A stretch of 64,000 nt of DNA from Paenibacillus sp. oral taxon 786 str. D14 (GTDB lineage Bacteria; Bacillota; Bacilli; Paenibacillales; Paenibacillaceae): NCBI RefSeq assembly GCF_000159955.1, contig NZ_GG695970.1, forward strand, positions 318,856 through 382,855. Reading direction: 5' to 3'. This document shows, one piece after another, positions 38,182-48,318 of this stretch. The translations under genes and the position numbers were made by a program. A model generated the notes under the pieces. The model made no database searches, had not been told where the DNA came from, and saw only the letters and a list, made by a program, of their open reading frames with translations. The number at the start of each line of letters is the position of its first letter. The stretch's first letter is position 1.

Positions 38182-38209
38182 ACCACTTCGTAGGCCACGG
38201 CATAAGATG
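38182..38209 (+). promoter_or_regulatory. Sigma-K-like promoter of dpaAB
   Basis: AC (38182-38183, in CACC), 17-nt spacer, CATAAGATG (38201-38209), matching the AC-N17-CATANNNTR form of mother-cell sigma-K promoters. It lies 39 bp before dpaA, whose B. subtilis counterpart is sigma-K dependent. Confidence 0.65.
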
Positions 38210-38247
38210 GTCTATACTGTGTTGCTTGGAAGGAGTGCCGTCTAAGA

Positions 38248-39147
38248 ATGCTGACCGGAATCACAATTGTATTCCTCGGTGGGGATGCCCGGCAGGTGGA
38301 GGTCATCAACAAATGTGTCGGACTGGATGCTACGGTACGGGTTGTTGGCTTCGACCGATTGGAGACACCCCTTAAAGGAGTCTCGCAGGAGACGTTAAGC
38401 CCCGGCTTGCTGGCCGGCGCGGACGTAATTATCCTTCCGGTAATCGGTTGCGATGATCACGGTGTCGTCCCGGCGCCGTTCGCTGCAGAACAACTGGTCA
38501 TCAAACGGGAATGGTTTGCATCCGTCCGAAAAAGCACGCTGGTCTATACCGGAATTGCCAAGAGCTTCTTAAAGCAAATGGGCGAGGAGCACGGCTTCCG
38601 GATCATTGAGGTGCTCGAACGTGACGACGTCGCCATTTACAACTCGATTCCAACGGCGGAAGGCGCAGTGATGATGGCGATCCAGAACACGGACATCACG
38701 ATTCACGGTTCGAACTGTATTGTGCTTGGGATCGGGAGGACAGGGTTTACGCTGGCAGGAACGCTGCAAGGTTTGGGAGCGAATGTAAGGGTAGGGGTAC
38801 GTCGGGAAGATGATGTGGCTAGGGCGATACAAATGGGCTGGAAGCCTTTTGTGACAAGGGATTTGGCCGCCAACGTAGGGGATGTTGACTTGATTTTTAA
38901 CACAATTCCGACTATGATAGTCACAGCGCAAATCATCTCGAAACTGCCCCGTACGGCAGTGATTATCGACCTTGCTTCGGCGCCTGGAGGAACGGATTTC
39001 CGTTTCGCCGAGAAGCGCGGAGTGAAGGCGATTTTATCCCCTGGCCTCCCCGGAATCGTCGCTCCCAAATCGGCTGGAATTATTATGGCAAACACGATTT
39101 GTCAGTCGATTATGGATGAGTATCAATTACGGGGGGATGAACAGTGA
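38248..39147 (+). CDS. dpaA: Dipicolinate synthase subunit A
   Basis: With DpaB oxidises dihydrodipicolinate to dipicolinic acid, the spore-core calcium chelator made in the mother cell. 299 aa: N-terminal domain FLGGDARQVEVINKCVGLDA, then a Rossmann NAD(P)-binding domain with VLGIGRTGFTLAGTLQGLG (about 155) and LSPGLPGIVAPKSAG near the end. ATG 38248 follows GGAAGGAG. It overlaps dpaB by 4 bp. Confidence 0.95.
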   Translation: MLTGITIVFLGGDARQVEVINKCVGLDATVRVVGFDRLETPLKGVSQETLSPGLLAGADVIILPVIGCDDHGVVPAPFAAEQLVIKREWFASVRKSTLVYTGIAKSFLKQMGEEHGFRIIEVLERDDVAIYNSIPTAEGAVMMAIQNTDITIHGSNCIVLGIGRTGFTLAGTLQGLGANVRVGVRREDDVARAIQMGWKPFVTRDLAANVGDVDLIFNTIPTMIVTAQIISKLPRTAVIIDLASAPGGTDFRFAEKRGVKAILSPGLPGIVAPKSAGIIMANTICQSIMDEYQLRGDEQ

Positions 39148-39737
39148 ATTGGCAGGGTAAAACGGTAGGTTACGCCATTACGGGCTCGCATTGTACGTTT
39201 GCTGAGGTAATGCCCCAGATCCAACGATTTGTCGACGGAGGGGCGAAGGTTGTGCCGATCATATCCCAGTCGGTACTGACGACCGACACCCGTTTCGGTA
39301 AATCGGAGGATTGGCGCGAACAGTTGAAAGATATTACAGGGAATGATATTATTTCTTCAATTGTCGAAGCCGAACCTCTGGGTCCAAGCAAGCTGCTGGA
39401 CGTCTTGGTGATCGCTCCCTGCACGGGAACGACGACGAGCAAACTGGCAAATGCGATAACGGACAGTCCCGTTCTGATGGCCGCAAAAGCCCAGCTGAGA
39501 AACGGGCGACCGCTTGTCATCGCGGTGTCGACGAATGACGGTTTAGGTTTTAATTTGGCAAATATCGCGAAATTAATTGTGGCCAAGAACGTGTATTTCG
39601 TTCCGTTTGGTCAAGACAATCCGACTGGCAAACCGAATTCGCTCGTAGCAAACATGGAACTGATCCCTGAAACTTGCTATGCCGCGCTTGAAGGAAAACA
39701 GCTGCAACCGTTAATCATCGAACGTTTTCATGGATAA
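39144..39737 (+). CDS. dpaB: Dipicolinate synthase subunit B
   Basis: 197-aa flavoprotein-fold partner of DpaA. Typical segments are GYAITGSHCTFAEVMPQIQR, VIAPCTGTTTSKLANAITDS and ATMAAKAQLRNGRPL-like VLMAAKAQLRNGRPLVIAV. The GTG start at 39144 overlaps the dpaA stop behind GGGGGATGAA. The next gene in B. subtilis would be asd; here only a relic follows. Confidence 0.95.
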   Translation: MNWQGKTVGYAITGSHCTFAEVMPQIQRFVDGGAKVVPIISQSVLTTDTRFGKSEDWREQLKDITGNDIISSIVEAEPLGPSKLLDVLVIAPCTGTTTSKLANAITDSPVLMAAKAQLRNGRPLVIAVSTNDGLGFNLANIAKLIVAKNVYFVPFGQDNPTGKPNSLVANMELIPETCYAALEGKQLQPLIIERFHG

Positions 39738-39757
39738 TGCAGCGCAGCCGGCATACC

Positions 39758-39935
39758 ATGTACGAAGCACCGTTCGGGTTGTTTCACGCCGTGATCTTTA
39801 CAGGACGGACTCAATATAGGTGGGAAGTATCGGAACAAATTGCTCAAAGGCGCAGCATGGAATGCCGTATACAATCGCGGAGATCATTGCGGCGAAGGGG
39901 TATGTTTTCGAAGCTCTGGGTTCGTTAATCTTGCT
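39758..39935 (+). pseudogene. asd: Relic of the aspartate-semialdehyde dehydrogenase C-terminus
   Basis: The gap between dpaB and dapG carries pieces of the Asd C-terminal end in shifting frames: GRTQ then WEVSE (about 39802-39834, compare GRIR and WVVSDN), NKLLKGAAWNAV (39834-39869, compare NLLKGAAWNSV), then one extra base and IAEIIAAKGYVF (39874-39909, compare QIAESL). No start or long frame remains. The position is exactly where B. subtilis has asd, so I read it as a decayed copy; an intact asd must be elsewhere. Confidence 0.65.
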
Positions 39936-39993
39936 ATTACTAACGGAATGAAGTCATCGCTTTACTCCGCACTTATTAACTGGAGGAATATCC

Positions 39994-41214
39994 ATGCGCA
40001 TTTTGGTGCAAAAATTCGGTGGCACGTCTCTTTCGACGAAAGAAGCGAGAGAGCATGTCATCTCACACGTACGCCGGGAACTGGATAACGGTTTCCGGCT
40101 CGTCGTGGTGGTTTCGGCTATGGGCCGAAAAGGGGATCCTTACGCGACGGATACCTTGCTTGATTTGGTCTCTGAAGGGGATTGCTATTTACCGCCCCGC
40201 GAACAAGATTTACTGATGGCTTGCGGCGAAATTATTTCCGCAGCCAAGCTGTGCAGCCTGCTGGCTGAACAGCACATCTCTTCGGTCGTATTGACTGGAG
40301 CTCAAGCTGGATTCCGAACGGACAGCCAGTTTGGCAACGCGAGAATTCTGGATATCGTTCCGACTCGGGTGCTGGAAGAACTGCAGCAGAAGGATGTCGT
40401 GATCGTGACAGGATTTCAAGGTCAAAATCAAGACGGCGACTTCACGACGTTGGGCCGCGGAGGCAGCGATACGTCGGCTACAGCCTTGGGCGCCGCGCTG
40501 CACGCCGAAATGGTTGATATTTATACCGATGTGAATGGGATCTTAACTGCGGATCCCCGGATCGTCGAGGATGCGAAGCCGCTGGAATACGTCAGCTACG
40601 CAGAAATCTGCAATATGGCGCATCAAGGGGCTAAGGTGATCCATCCCCGCGCCGTAGAAATTGCGATGCAAGCGGGGATTCCGGTACGCGTTCGCTCGAC
40701 TTTTTCGCAAGGGGAAGGAACATTGGTTGCCAACCCCGAAGGATTTAAGGACGTACAGCTGGGGATTGTGGACCGTTACGTGACTGGGATTGCATATGTG
40801 GCGAATGTGACTCAAATCCGGGTGGAATCCGCTGGCAACGGCCCGGATCATTTGCAGCTGCAAGTTTTTAAATCCATGGCAGAGAACGACATTAGTGTTG
40901 ATTTTATTAATGTGACCCCAACCGGTGTCGTTTATACGGTCTTTGATAAAGATTCGGCGAAGGCAGAAGCGGTGTTGAGATCGCTGGACCTCTCACCGCA
41001 AATATGCACCGGATGCGCCAAGGTGTCCGTCATCGGCGGAGGCATTAACGGCGTTCCCGGAATTATGGCCAAGATCGTTGAGGCTTTGACCGAGCAAGGC
41101 ATTCAGATTCTGCAATCGGCTGATTCGAATACTACGATTTGGGTGCTGGTGCGGAAGGACGATATGGTGCAAGCGTTGCGGGCGTTGCATGCCAAGTTCG
41201 AACTGGGCCGCTAA
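39994..41214 (+). CDS. dapG: Aspartokinase (DapG type)
   Basis: First step of the lysine/diaminopimelate/dipicolinate branch. 406 aa: kinase domain starting VQKFGGTSLSTKEA with GRGGSDTSATALGAAL, followed by two ACT domains for feedback control. The place between the spore dipicolinate genes and dapA matches the diaminopimelate-controlled enzyme of B. subtilis. ATG 39994 follows ACTGGAGGAA. Confidence 0.95.
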   Translation: MRILVQKFGGTSLSTKEAREHVISHVRRELDNGFRLVVVVSAMGRKGDPYATDTLLDLVSEGDCYLPPREQDLLMACGEIISAAKLCSLLAEQHISSVVLTGAQAGFRTDSQFGNARILDIVPTRVLEELQQKDVVIVTGFQGQNQDGDFTTLGRGGSDTSATALGAALHAEMVDIYTDVNGILTADPRIVEDAKPLEYVSYAEICNMAHQGAKVIHPRAVEIAMQAGIPVRVRSTFSQGEGTLVANPEGFKDVQLGIVDRYVTGIAYVANVTQIRVESAGNGPDHLQLQVFKSMAENDISVDFINVTPTGVVYTVFDKDSAKAEAVLRSLDLSPQICTGCAKVSVIGGGINGVPGIMAKIVEALTEQGIQILQSADSNTTIWVLVRKDDMVQALRALHAKFELGR

Positions 41215-41306
41215 CGAGGCATGTGAGTTCATCGCTTAAGAAATGGAAGGCATACTGAGAAGACGGCAATAAATAAGCGAAGCGGGAGACGGGAGGAGGA
41301 TATGGC

Positions 41307-42173
41307 GTGATTGATTTCGGAAGAATGATTACAGCCATGGTAACGCCTTTTAATGATCAAGGAAAAATCGACTGGGACCAAACCGCAAGCCTGATCGACT
41401 ATTTGGTGGAGGAGCAGCAATCTGACAGTTTGGTCGTGAGCGGAACGACGGGGGAGTCCCCTACACTAACGGATGAAGAAAAACTTGAGCTGTTTGCCTT
41501 CGCGGTGAAACATGCAGCCGGACGCTGCAAAATTATCGCCGGCACGGGCAGCAATGATACCGCTCATTCCGTTCATTTGACGCGCGAAGCTGAAAAATGC
41601 GGAGTAGACGGAATTTTGCTGGTCGCTCCGTATTATAACAAGCCGAATCAGGAAGGCCTTTTCCGCCATTTTGAAGCGATTGCGGCCGTAACCAGTCTGC
41701 CGGTTATTGTGTACAATGTGCCAAGCCGTACAGTTGTCAGCTTGAGCGTGGAAACGACGCTGCGGCTGGCGCAAATCCCGAATATCGTGGGGACCAAGGA
41801 ATGCGCGCCTCTGGATCAGATCGCTATGATCGTCGCCCAAGCGCCGGAGCATTTCAAGGTTTATTCGGGCGATGACGCCTCGGCACTGCCGGCGATGGCG
41901 GTCGGAGCTTACGGTGTCATTAGCGTGGCCAGTCATGTCGCAGGCCGCTCCATCAAAGAGATGGTCGCACAATTCTTTAGCGGGAACGTAGAGCGGGCAA
42001 GCCAGTTGCATCGCGAGCTTCTGCCGTTATTTAAGGTGTTGTTTGAATGTCCGAATCCGGTAGCCGTGAAGTATGCCTTAAATGAAACCGGCCATCCTGT
42101 AGGAACGGTTCGGTTACCGCTGGTGCCGCCAAATGAACAGGAAGCGCAGCGGATTCGCAGCTTCCTCAAATAG
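41307..42173 (+). CDS. dapA: 4-hydroxy-tetrahydrodipicolinate synthase
   Basis: Condenses pyruvate with aspartate semialdehyde. 288-aa TIM barrel: GTTGESPTLTDEEK, YYNKPNQEGL, YNVPSRT with the catalytic Tyr, and the Schiff-base lysine in GTKECAP. The GTG start at 41307 lies behind GGGAGGAGG. The product supplies both lysine/peptidoglycan and DpaAB. Confidence 0.97.
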   Translation: MIDFGRMITAMVTPFNDQGKIDWDQTASLIDYLVEEQQSDSLVVSGTTGESPTLTDEEKLELFAFAVKHAAGRCKIIAGTGSNDTAHSVHLTREAEKCGVDGILLVAPYYNKPNQEGLFRHFEAIAAVTSLPVIVYNVPSRTVVSLSVETTLRLAQIPNIVGTKECAPLDQIAMIVAQAPEHFKVYSGDDASALPAMAVGAYGVISVASHVAGRSIKEMVAQFFSGNVERASQLHRELLPLFKVLFECPNPVAVKYALNETGHPVGTVRLPLVPPNEQEAQRIRSFLK

Positions 42174-42215
42174 CTGCTGGCCTACTTCTATAACCAGATA
42201 TGTGCGTATTCCCAG

Positions 42216-42250
42216 AAACCGATGCCTGATCCGCAGGCATCGGTTTTTTT
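42216..42250 (+). terminator. Rho-independent terminator after dapA
   Basis: Perfect 13-bp stem AAACCGATGCCTG / CAGGCATCGGTTT around ATCCG, then T7. Confidence 0.92.
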
Positions 42251-42632
42251 GTCATGGCACAAGGTAAGGTTAGACGTAGGGAAAAGCGCTGACTTGTTTT
42301 TTGCCAATTTAATCATGTATAATGAGTTCAAGTGACTGGGTGCGGTGAATTTTGAATTGAATGGTTTGTTCAAGAAGTTGGCTTCTGCCAGTGTAAGCGA
42401 GTACGGAGAACGTTTTACCAGACCGCTTGGAATGGATGAAGCTGTGGAGTTTACCAGAACTTGATTGAGCAACCATTTGATAATGACTTTGAGAAACGGC
42501 GAGATCGTCTTAATCAAGGCGATTGTTTATTCCTGCAATTTACAGGCTTTGGAATTTATATGCAGCGGTCGGAGCCATTTCCATAGGAGTTTTCGATACG
42601 ACGTCCATAATAATTAGGAGGGTTAGATTCAC
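42251..42632 (+). other. Gene-free gap with a promoter and long leader for RNase J
   Basis: No convincing gene on either strand. A sigma-A promoter match (TTGTTT 42294-42299, 18-nt spacer, TATAAT 42318-42323) implies a 5' leader of about 300 nt before the RNase J gene. I see no known riboswitch in it. Confidence 0.6.
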
Positions 42633-44312
42633 TTGTCTAAAAAAATAAATAATGAGAAATTGACGATTTTCGCATTGGGCGGCGTCGCAGAGATTGGGAA
42701 GAACATGTATGTCGTTCAATATGCCAATGACATTGTAGTCATCGACTCCGGACTTAAGTTTCCGGAAGAGGACATGCTTGGCATCGACATCGTCATTCCC
42801 GATATCACTTACTTGACGGAGAACCGCGATAAAGTAAGAGGCATCGTGCTGACGCACGGGCATGAGGACCATATCGGCGGTTTGCCTTACGTGCTGAAGA
42901 ACTTAAACGTTCCGGTCTACGGGACCAAATTAACTTTAGGTCTGGTTGAGAACAAGCTGAAGGAAGCGGGACTGCTCGGCGAAACGAAACGCGTGCTGAT
43001 CAATGCCGATTCCGTAATCGAGCTTGGAACAACGATGAAAGCTTCGTTCTTCCGGACGAATCATAGTATTCCGGATTCGGTGGGTGTATGCATCGAAACT
43101 CCGGAAGGGAATGTCGTTCATACCGGTGACTTCAAATTTGATCATACCCCAGTCAATGATCAATATGCGGATTTGCACCGGATGGGCGAAATCGGGAAGA
43201 ACGGCGTGCTTGCGCTGTTATCCGACAGTACCAATGCGGAGAGACCGGGCTTTACGCCATCGGAGAAGAATGTAGGCATTGTACTTAGCGATATTTTCCA
43301 CAAAGCGAAGCAGCGCGTTGTTGTGGCGACCTTCGCCTCCAACGTGCATCGGATTCAGCAAGTCATCGATGCGGCACACGCAACGAACCGGAAGCTGACC
43401 ATCATTGGACGCAGCATGGTGAACGTTGTGACGATCGCAGAAGAGTTGGGTTATCTGAACGTACCGGACGGAATTATCATTGAGCCGGAAGAAGTCAACA
43501 AGATGGCTGCAGATCGCGTTGTCATTTTGTGCACAGGCAGCCAAGGTGAACCGATGTCTGCCTTAACGCGGATGGCTCGCTCGACGCATCGCAAGGTTGA
43601 TATTCTTCCAGGCGACACGGTCATCATCGCGGCAACACCGGTACCGGGCAATGAGAAATACGTTGGCCGGACGATTGATGAATTGTTCCGTCTCGGTGCG
43701 GAAGTCATTTATAGCGGATCAAATTCCGGCGTGCACGTTTCGGGTCACGGCAGCCAGGAAGAGCTGAAGCTCATGCTGAACCTGATGCGGCCGAAATACT
43801 TCATTCCGATCCACGGGGAATACCGTATGCTGCGGAAGCATGCTTTGCTTGGTGAGTCGGTTGGTATTGATCCGGACAATATTTTCCTGATTGATATCGG
43901 GGATACGATTGAGATCCAGAACGGTGTAGCCCGCAAAGCCGGGAAAGTTCCTGCCGGCAACGTGCTCATCGACGGTCTTGGCGTAGGCGACGTCGGCAAT
44001 ATCGTATTGCGCGACCGTAAGCTGTTATCCCAAGACGGGATCTTGGTTGTTGTTGTAACGCTGAGCAAGCAGGACGGAACGATCGTATCCGGACCGGATA
44101 TTATCTCCCGCGGCTTCGTTTATGTGCGTGAATCGGAAGGTTTGCTGGAAGAAGCAAACCGCATTGTCTCCAGCACGCTGGAGAAGCTGATGAGCGAGAA
44201 CGTAAACGAATGGGCTTCGTTGAAAACCAACGTTAAGGATGCTCTCGGCCGTTTCTTGTATGAGCAAACGCGCCGCAGACCGATGATCTTGCCGATCATC
44301 ATGGAAGTATAA
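42633..44312 (+). CDS. rnjB: Ribonuclease J (RnjB by position)
   Basis: Beta-CASP metallo-beta-lactamase RNase with 5'-3' exo- and endonuclease activity. 559 aa. Metal motif LTHGHEDHIGG near residue 75, beta-CASP motifs SGSNSGVHVSGHGSQEELK and PIHGEYRM, then the C-terminal domain. TTG 42633 follows AGGAGGG. dapA and tepA flank it as in B. subtilis rnjB (ymfA). I cannot tell J1 from J2 by sequence alone. Confidence 0.93.
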   Translation: MSKKINNEKLTIFALGGVAEIGKNMYVVQYANDIVVIDSGLKFPEEDMLGIDIVIPDITYLTENRDKVRGIVLTHGHEDHIGGLPYVLKNLNVPVYGTKLTLGLVENKLKEAGLLGETKRVLINADSVIELGTTMKASFFRTNHSIPDSVGVCIETPEGNVVHTGDFKFDHTPVNDQYADLHRMGEIGKNGVLALLSDSTNAERPGFTPSEKNVGIVLSDIFHKAKQRVVVATFASNVHRIQQVIDAAHATNRKLTIIGRSMVNVVTIAEELGYLNVPDGIIIEPEEVNKMAADRVVILCTGSQGEPMSALTRMARSTHRKVDILPGDTVIIAATPVPGNEKYVGRTIDELFRLGAEVIYSGSNSGVHVSGHGSQEELKLMLNLMRPKYFIPIHGEYRMLRKHALLGESVGIDPDNIFLIDIGDTIEIQNGVARKAGKVPAGNVLIDGLGVGDVGNIVLRDRKLLSQDGILVVVVTLSKQDGTIVSGPDIISRGFVYVRESEGLLEEANRIVSSTLEKLMSENVNEWASLKTNVKDALGRFLYEQTRRRPMILPIIMEV

Positions 44313-44343
44313 AGAAGAAATCAATAACTTTAAGCACACAGTC

Positions 44344-44393
44344 GCCCCTTTCCTGCCGGTTATTTGGACGGTTTCCGCAGGAAAGGGGCTTTT
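44344..44393 (+). terminator. Rho-independent terminator after the RNase J gene
   Basis: Perfect 13-bp stem GCCCCTTTCCTGC (44344-44356) / GCAGGAAAGGGGC (44377-44389), then TTTT. The rest of the gap to 44531 shows nothing I recognise. Confidence 0.9.
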
Positions 44394-44531
44394 CGTCGTT
44401 TAGCGCGAAATGGCGGAAGGTTCCTGACTTGAGGTATCGTTGTATAGATTGAAGAAGGTTGTCGGCATACTAAGGGCTGCATAGAGTAACGAGACTTTGT
44501 CGATTGCCGACACCGAAAGGAAGGCTTAATC

Positions 44532-45293
44532 ATGAATAAGGACCTAAGCAAATCAAGCGTTCGCAGTGAATCTGAACTTCCGCCAACAACCGAACCGGAG
44601 AAAAAAGAAGCCACGGTACCGGAAATGATCCAGCAGCTCGGGCAAACGGCGGTGCCGACTCCCGGTGAATCAAATGTGTATTGCTTAACGATTATCGGTC
44701 AGATCGAAGGACATTTAGTGCTTCCGCCGCAAAATAAAACAACGAAATACGAGCACGTCATCCCCCAATTAGTGGCAGCGGAACAGAACCCGCGGATTGA
44801 AGGACTGTTAATTATATTAAATACCGTAGGCGGCGATGTGGAGGCCGGACTTGCCATTGCGGAGATGATTGCTTCCTTGTCCAAGCCTACCGTCACGGTT
44901 GTCATCGGCGGCGGACATAGCATCGGCGTTCCGATCGCCGTAGCCTCCGATTATTCGTTGATTGCCGAAAGCGCCACGATGACCATCCATCCGATTCGTA
45001 TGACCGGGCTGGTGATCGGAGTTCCTCAGACTTTTGAGTATATTGAGAAGATGCAAGAAAGGGTCGTGCGTTTTGTAACGACACATTCGAAAATTTCCGA
45101 GGAGAAATTCAAGGAGCTCATGTTTAAGACGGGTGAGTTAAACCGGGACATCGGTACAGCAGTTGGCGGCAGCGATGCGGTGAAGTACGGGCTGATCGAT
45201 GCCATCGGCGGGATTGGCGATGGATTGGCCAAGCTGAATTCGATGATTGAATCGAAGCGACAAGCGAAGCAAGCAGGAGGGATTACCCAATGA
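44532..45293 (+). CDS. tepA: ClpP-like protease TepA
   Basis: 253 aa ClpP/crotonase-fold serine protease family, known in B. subtilis as translocation-enhancing protein TepA. N-terminal acidic tail (to about 45), then [20 protein letters not shown] and the nucleophile region [17 protein letters not shown] 44532 follows GGAAGG. It overlaps ylzJ by 4 bp, and both lie before ftsK/spoIIIE as in B. subtilis. Confidence 0.92.
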   Translation: MNKDLSKSSVRSESELPPTTEPEKKEATVPEMIQQLGQTAVPTPGESNVYCLTIIGQIEGHLVLPPQNKTTKYEHVIPQLVAAEQNPRIEGLLIILNTVGGDVEAGLAIAEMIASLSKPTVTVVIGGGHSIGVPIAVASDYSLIAESATMTIHPIRMTGLVIGVPQTFEYIEKMQERVVRFVTTHSKISEEKFKELMFKTGELNRDIGTAVGGSDAVKYGLIDAIGGIGDGLAKLNSMIESKRQAKQAGGITQ

Positions 45294-45514
45294 CGCATTA
45301 TACGATCTTACCGGAAGAGGCTTATTGGGAGAATGCCGAAAACCAGGCGGCGTACGGTGAAATCGAACTAAACGGCGTGCTGATGCAAATACGGATGGAG
45401 GAAGGCAATCGGGCGACCATCGTACGGCTGTTGCGTTGCCGGCTGGAGGATTATTTGAATCCCGATCTGGCGCCCGGGCGGCAAATCACCTTCTATCCAA
45501 CCTTATTAAATTGA
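45290..45514 (+). CDS. ylzJ: YlzJ-like small protein
   Basis: 74 aa of the YlzJ-like family, unknown function. Typical features are [10 protein letters not shown] at the start, a central ELNGVLMQI strand, and [10 protein letters not shown] near the end. ATG 45290 overlaps the tepA stop. The short hairpin ATGCCG-GTGA-CGGCAT-CTTTTCT at 45521-45543 may end the transcript. Confidence 0.88.
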   Translation: MTHYTILPEEAYWENAENQAAYGEIELNGVLMQIRMEEGNRATIVRLLRCRLEDYLNPDLAPGRQITFYPTLLN

Positions 45515-45562
45515 GAATCTATGCCGGTGACGGCATCTTTTCTAGGCCCCCCTCGGTGAATA

Positions 45563-45571
45563 TGGTATAAT
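45563..45571 (+). promoter_or_regulatory. Extended -10 promoter of ftsK/spoIIIE
   Basis: TGG followed by TATAAT (45563-45571) with no good -35. It is framed by CCCCCCT (45547-45553) and AGGGGGT (45580-45586), which are complementary and could form an operator or a stem. Confidence 0.6.
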
Positions 45572-45595
45572 ATTCATCTAGGGGGTGTTTTCGTC

Positions 45596-48256
45596 TTGCC
45601 ACGGAAACGGAAGAAGAGGAAAGCTGCCATCGGCAGCATGCTGAAATACGAAATATACGGAATCATCCTGATCACCTTATCCATTATCGCCTTGAGCGGG
45701 GAGGCTGCCGTAGGAAGGACGCTATCGAAAATGGCTGCGTTAATCCTCGGCAAATTTTATTTTGTGATCCCCTTAATTGGCATTTACATAGGACTAGCTG
45801 TCATGATCAACCGGAAATGGCCGAATCGCTGGAATGCCCGCCGCAGCGGTGTGCTGCTGGCGGTGTTGGCGCTGACGCTGATGAGCACCATTTCGGCCAT
45901 GCAGCATAAGCTGGCGCCGGCGGTGCCTTTGTCCGCAGGCAACGTGCTGGGTCAGATTCATCGCGATCTGCAAGGAGCGCTGTTCCAGCCTGCGGTGAGC
46001 GATGCCGGCATGAGCCTGCTGGGGCTGGATATTAGCGGAGGGTATGTCGGCGCACTAGAATTTGCCTTGTTGTACTCTTTGTTTGGCATGGCCGGTGCGA
46101 AGCTGATTATGATCGTGCTATTAGCTATCAGTTTTATGCTGGTGACCGGACTATCGTATGTGGATTTATTCCGGATGCTGCATTCCCGATTGGCCGTGCT
46201 GGCCGAAAGCTTCGGGAAAAAAATGCGCATGCTGCGTCCGATCCCAGTGCGGAACAAAGCCAAACGGGCGGTGAAGAAGGCGGAGCCTGCGGTCACCTCA
46301 TATGATGATCCAGAGGATGAAGAATCCCCTCTCGACGAAGAAACGGTGCCTGCGGCAACGAGCAAGAAGCCGGTGTTTTTTCAGCTGCTGAACTTCAAGG
46401 GAAGATCGGATGAACCCGTGGAGACAGCGTCCATCGAGGAAGAGGAACCTGCGGTCGTGGAGCCTGCTACGCAAGCTGCTGATACAGGAATCAACTGGAA
46501 TGAGGTGAACTACATCGGCAGGGATGAGGACGTGGAGCTTAGGAAGTCGGACGGATTCGCTGGCAGTGACACCGGGCCGATTATCCGCGATTTCTTCGAC
46601 AATATTCAGCGGGAAAGCCTGCATCAAGATGAGGACAACGATGAGGACGAGCCTGGGCTACATAGCTCCCATGGAGTCTTGTTCGATGAGGCGGCACAGG
46701 ATGCACTAGATCCCGTAGGAGGGGAATTCTCCGGGGGCGGTGACGAATCTGGACTCGGGAATCCTGCGGCCGAAGAGGCTGACAGCGACGGACAAGCCAC
46801 GGTGCCGCCGCCTGCGCCTAAGCCTGTTCCGAAGCCGTACAAGCTGCCTTCGTTCCGGCTCTTATCGAAGCCGGTCGGGGCAGGGAAGTCCGGCGATCAA
46901 GCGGACTATATGCAAACTGCGCGTAAGCTAGAAGCCACGCTCGAAAGCTTTGGCGTGCGGGCCCGGGTGCTGGAGGTAGTACGCGGACCGGCGGTGACGC
47001 GCTATGAAATTCAGCCGGATATCGGCGTGAAGGTAAGCCGAATCGTTAACTTGACGGACGATATCGCCTTGGCTTTGGCAGCGAAGGATATTCGGATGGA
47101 AGCGCCGATTCCAGGGAAATCCGCGATTGGTATCGAGGTGCCGAACAACGAAGTATCGCTGGTGACGATGCGCGAGGTGATGGAGACGCCAACGTTTATG
47201 GAGGCGGAGTCCAAGCTGAGTATCGCATTCGGGCGGGATATTTCCGGCCAGACGATCGTTGGCAACCTGGCGAAGATGCCCCACTTGCTGGTGGCCGGGG
47301 CTACAGGCTCCGGGAAATCGGTGTGCATTAACGGCATTATCACCAGCATTCTGTTCAAAGCGAAGCCGGATGAAGTGAAATTTATGATGGTCGACCCGAA
47401 AATGGTCGAATTAAATGTGTATAACGGCATCCCGCATCTGTTGACCCCGGTTGTGACCGATCCACGGCGAGCTTCACTGGCGCTGAAGAAGATCGTTGTG
47501 GAGATGGAGAAACGGTATGAGTTGTTCTCCAAATCGGGAGCGCGGAATATTGAAGGCTACAACCAAATGATGGCGGACCAACCTGAGGCGGTATTGCCGT
47601 ATATCGTGGTGATTGTGGACGAGTTAGCTGACCTCATGATGGTTGCAGCCAGCGACGTCGAGGATGCGATTGCACGACTGGCGCAAATGGCCCGCGCGGC
47701 GGGGATCCATTTGATCATCGCTACGCAGCGGCCGTCCGTTGACGTCATCACCGGCGTAATCAAGGCCAACATCCCGTCACGGATCGCGTTTGGCGTATCG
47801 TCCCAGGTCGATTCCCGGACGATTCTGGATATGGCCGGTGCGGAGAAGCTTCTGGGCCGCGGTGACATGCTCTATATGCCGATGGGCGCGTCCAAACCGA
47901 TCCGGGTGCAGGGAGCGTTTATGAGCGACCAAGAGGTCGAGGCGATCGTAAACTATGTGCGCGGGCAAGGCCAAGCCGAATACGACGAAAGCCTGGTTCC
48001 TGAAGTGGGCGATGAAGTACAGGAGACCGAAGAGGTACAGGACGAGCTCTTTGATCAAGCCGTCCAAATCGTACTGGAAGCCAAGCAGGCCTCCGTCTCC
48101 TTGCTGCAACGGCGTATGCGGGTTGGGTATACTCGCGCTGCTCGGCTGATCGACTCCATGGAGGCGCGAGGAATCGTTGGGCCGTATGAAGGCAGCAAAC
48201 CGCGGGAAGTGTTAATGTCCATCGATCAATATAAAATGGGAAGAATCTCTTCTTGA
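45596..48256 (+). CDS. DNA translocase FtsK/SpoIIIE
   Basis: Membrane-anchored hexameric motor that pumps DNA through the division or spore septum. 886 aa: four to five N-terminal membrane helices (about 15-185), acidic Pro-rich linker (about 220-410), motor domain with Walker [15 protein letters not shown] and Walker [15 protein letters not shown], and a C-terminal gamma winged helix ([20 protein letters not shown]). TTG 45596 lies behind AGGGGGTG. The place after tepA-ylzJ matches spoIIIE. Confidence 0.96.
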   Translation: MPRKRKKRKAAIGSMLKYEIYGIILITLSIIALSGEAAVGRTLSKMAALILGKFYFVIPLIGIYIGLAVMINRKWPNRWNARRSGVLLAVLALTLMSTISAMQHKLAPAVPLSAGNVLGQIHRDLQGALFQPAVSDAGMSLLGLDISGGYVGALEFALLYSLFGMAGAKLIMIVLLAISFMLVTGLSYVDLFRMLHSRLAVLAESFGKKMRMLRPIPVRNKAKRAVKKAEPAVTSYDDPEDEESPLDEETVPAATSKKPVFFQLLNFKGRSDEPVETASIEEEEPAVVEPATQAADTGINWNEVNYIGRDEDVELRKSDGFAGSDTGPIIRDFFDNIQRESLHQDEDNDEDEPGLHSSHGVLFDEAAQDALDPVGGEFSGGGDESGLGNPAAEEADSDGQATVPPPAPKPVPKPYKLPSFRLLSKPVGAGKSGDQADYMQTARKLEATLESFGVRARVLEVVRGPAVTRYEIQPDIGVKVSRIVNLTDDIALALAAKDIRMEAPIPGKSAIGIEVPNNEVSLVTMREVMETPTFMEAESKLSIAFGRDISGQTIVGNLAKMPHLLVAGATGSGKSVCINGIITSILFKAKPDEVKFMMVDPKMVELNVYNGIPHLLTPVVTDPRRASLALKKIVVEMEKRYELFSKSGARNIEGYNQMMADQPEAVLPYIVVIVDELADLMMVAASDVEDAIARLAQMARAAGIHLIIATQRPSVDVITGVIKANIPSRIAFGVSSQVDSRTILDMAGAEKLLGRGDMLYMPMGASKPIRVQGAFMSDQEVEAIVNYVRGQGQAEYDESLVPEVGDEVQETEEVQDELFDQAVQIVLEAKQASVSLLQRRMRVGYTRAARLIDSMEARGIVGPYEGSKPREVLMSIDQYKMGRISS

Positions 48257-48270
48257 TTCTGTAGAATCGA

Positions 48271-48291
48271 AGGGAGCCTTCCCTTTTCTTT
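48271..48291 (+). terminator. Terminator after ftsK/spoIIIE
   Basis: AAGGGA-GCCT-TCCCTT hairpin followed by TTCTTTATTT, just after a GATTCT/AGAATC stem at 48256-48269. Confidence 0.65.
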
Positions 48292-48318
48292 ATTTCGTAT
48301 AGCTCGAACCTTATGGGT

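Noticed and set aside
39737..39928. 63-codon plus-strand frame after dpaB
   Set aside because: Better explained as one of the shifting frames of the asd relic.
42188..42517. 109-codon minus-strand frame between dapA and the RNase J gene
   Set aside because: Overlaps the dapA terminator and the RNase J promoter; no ribosome site, no family resemblance.
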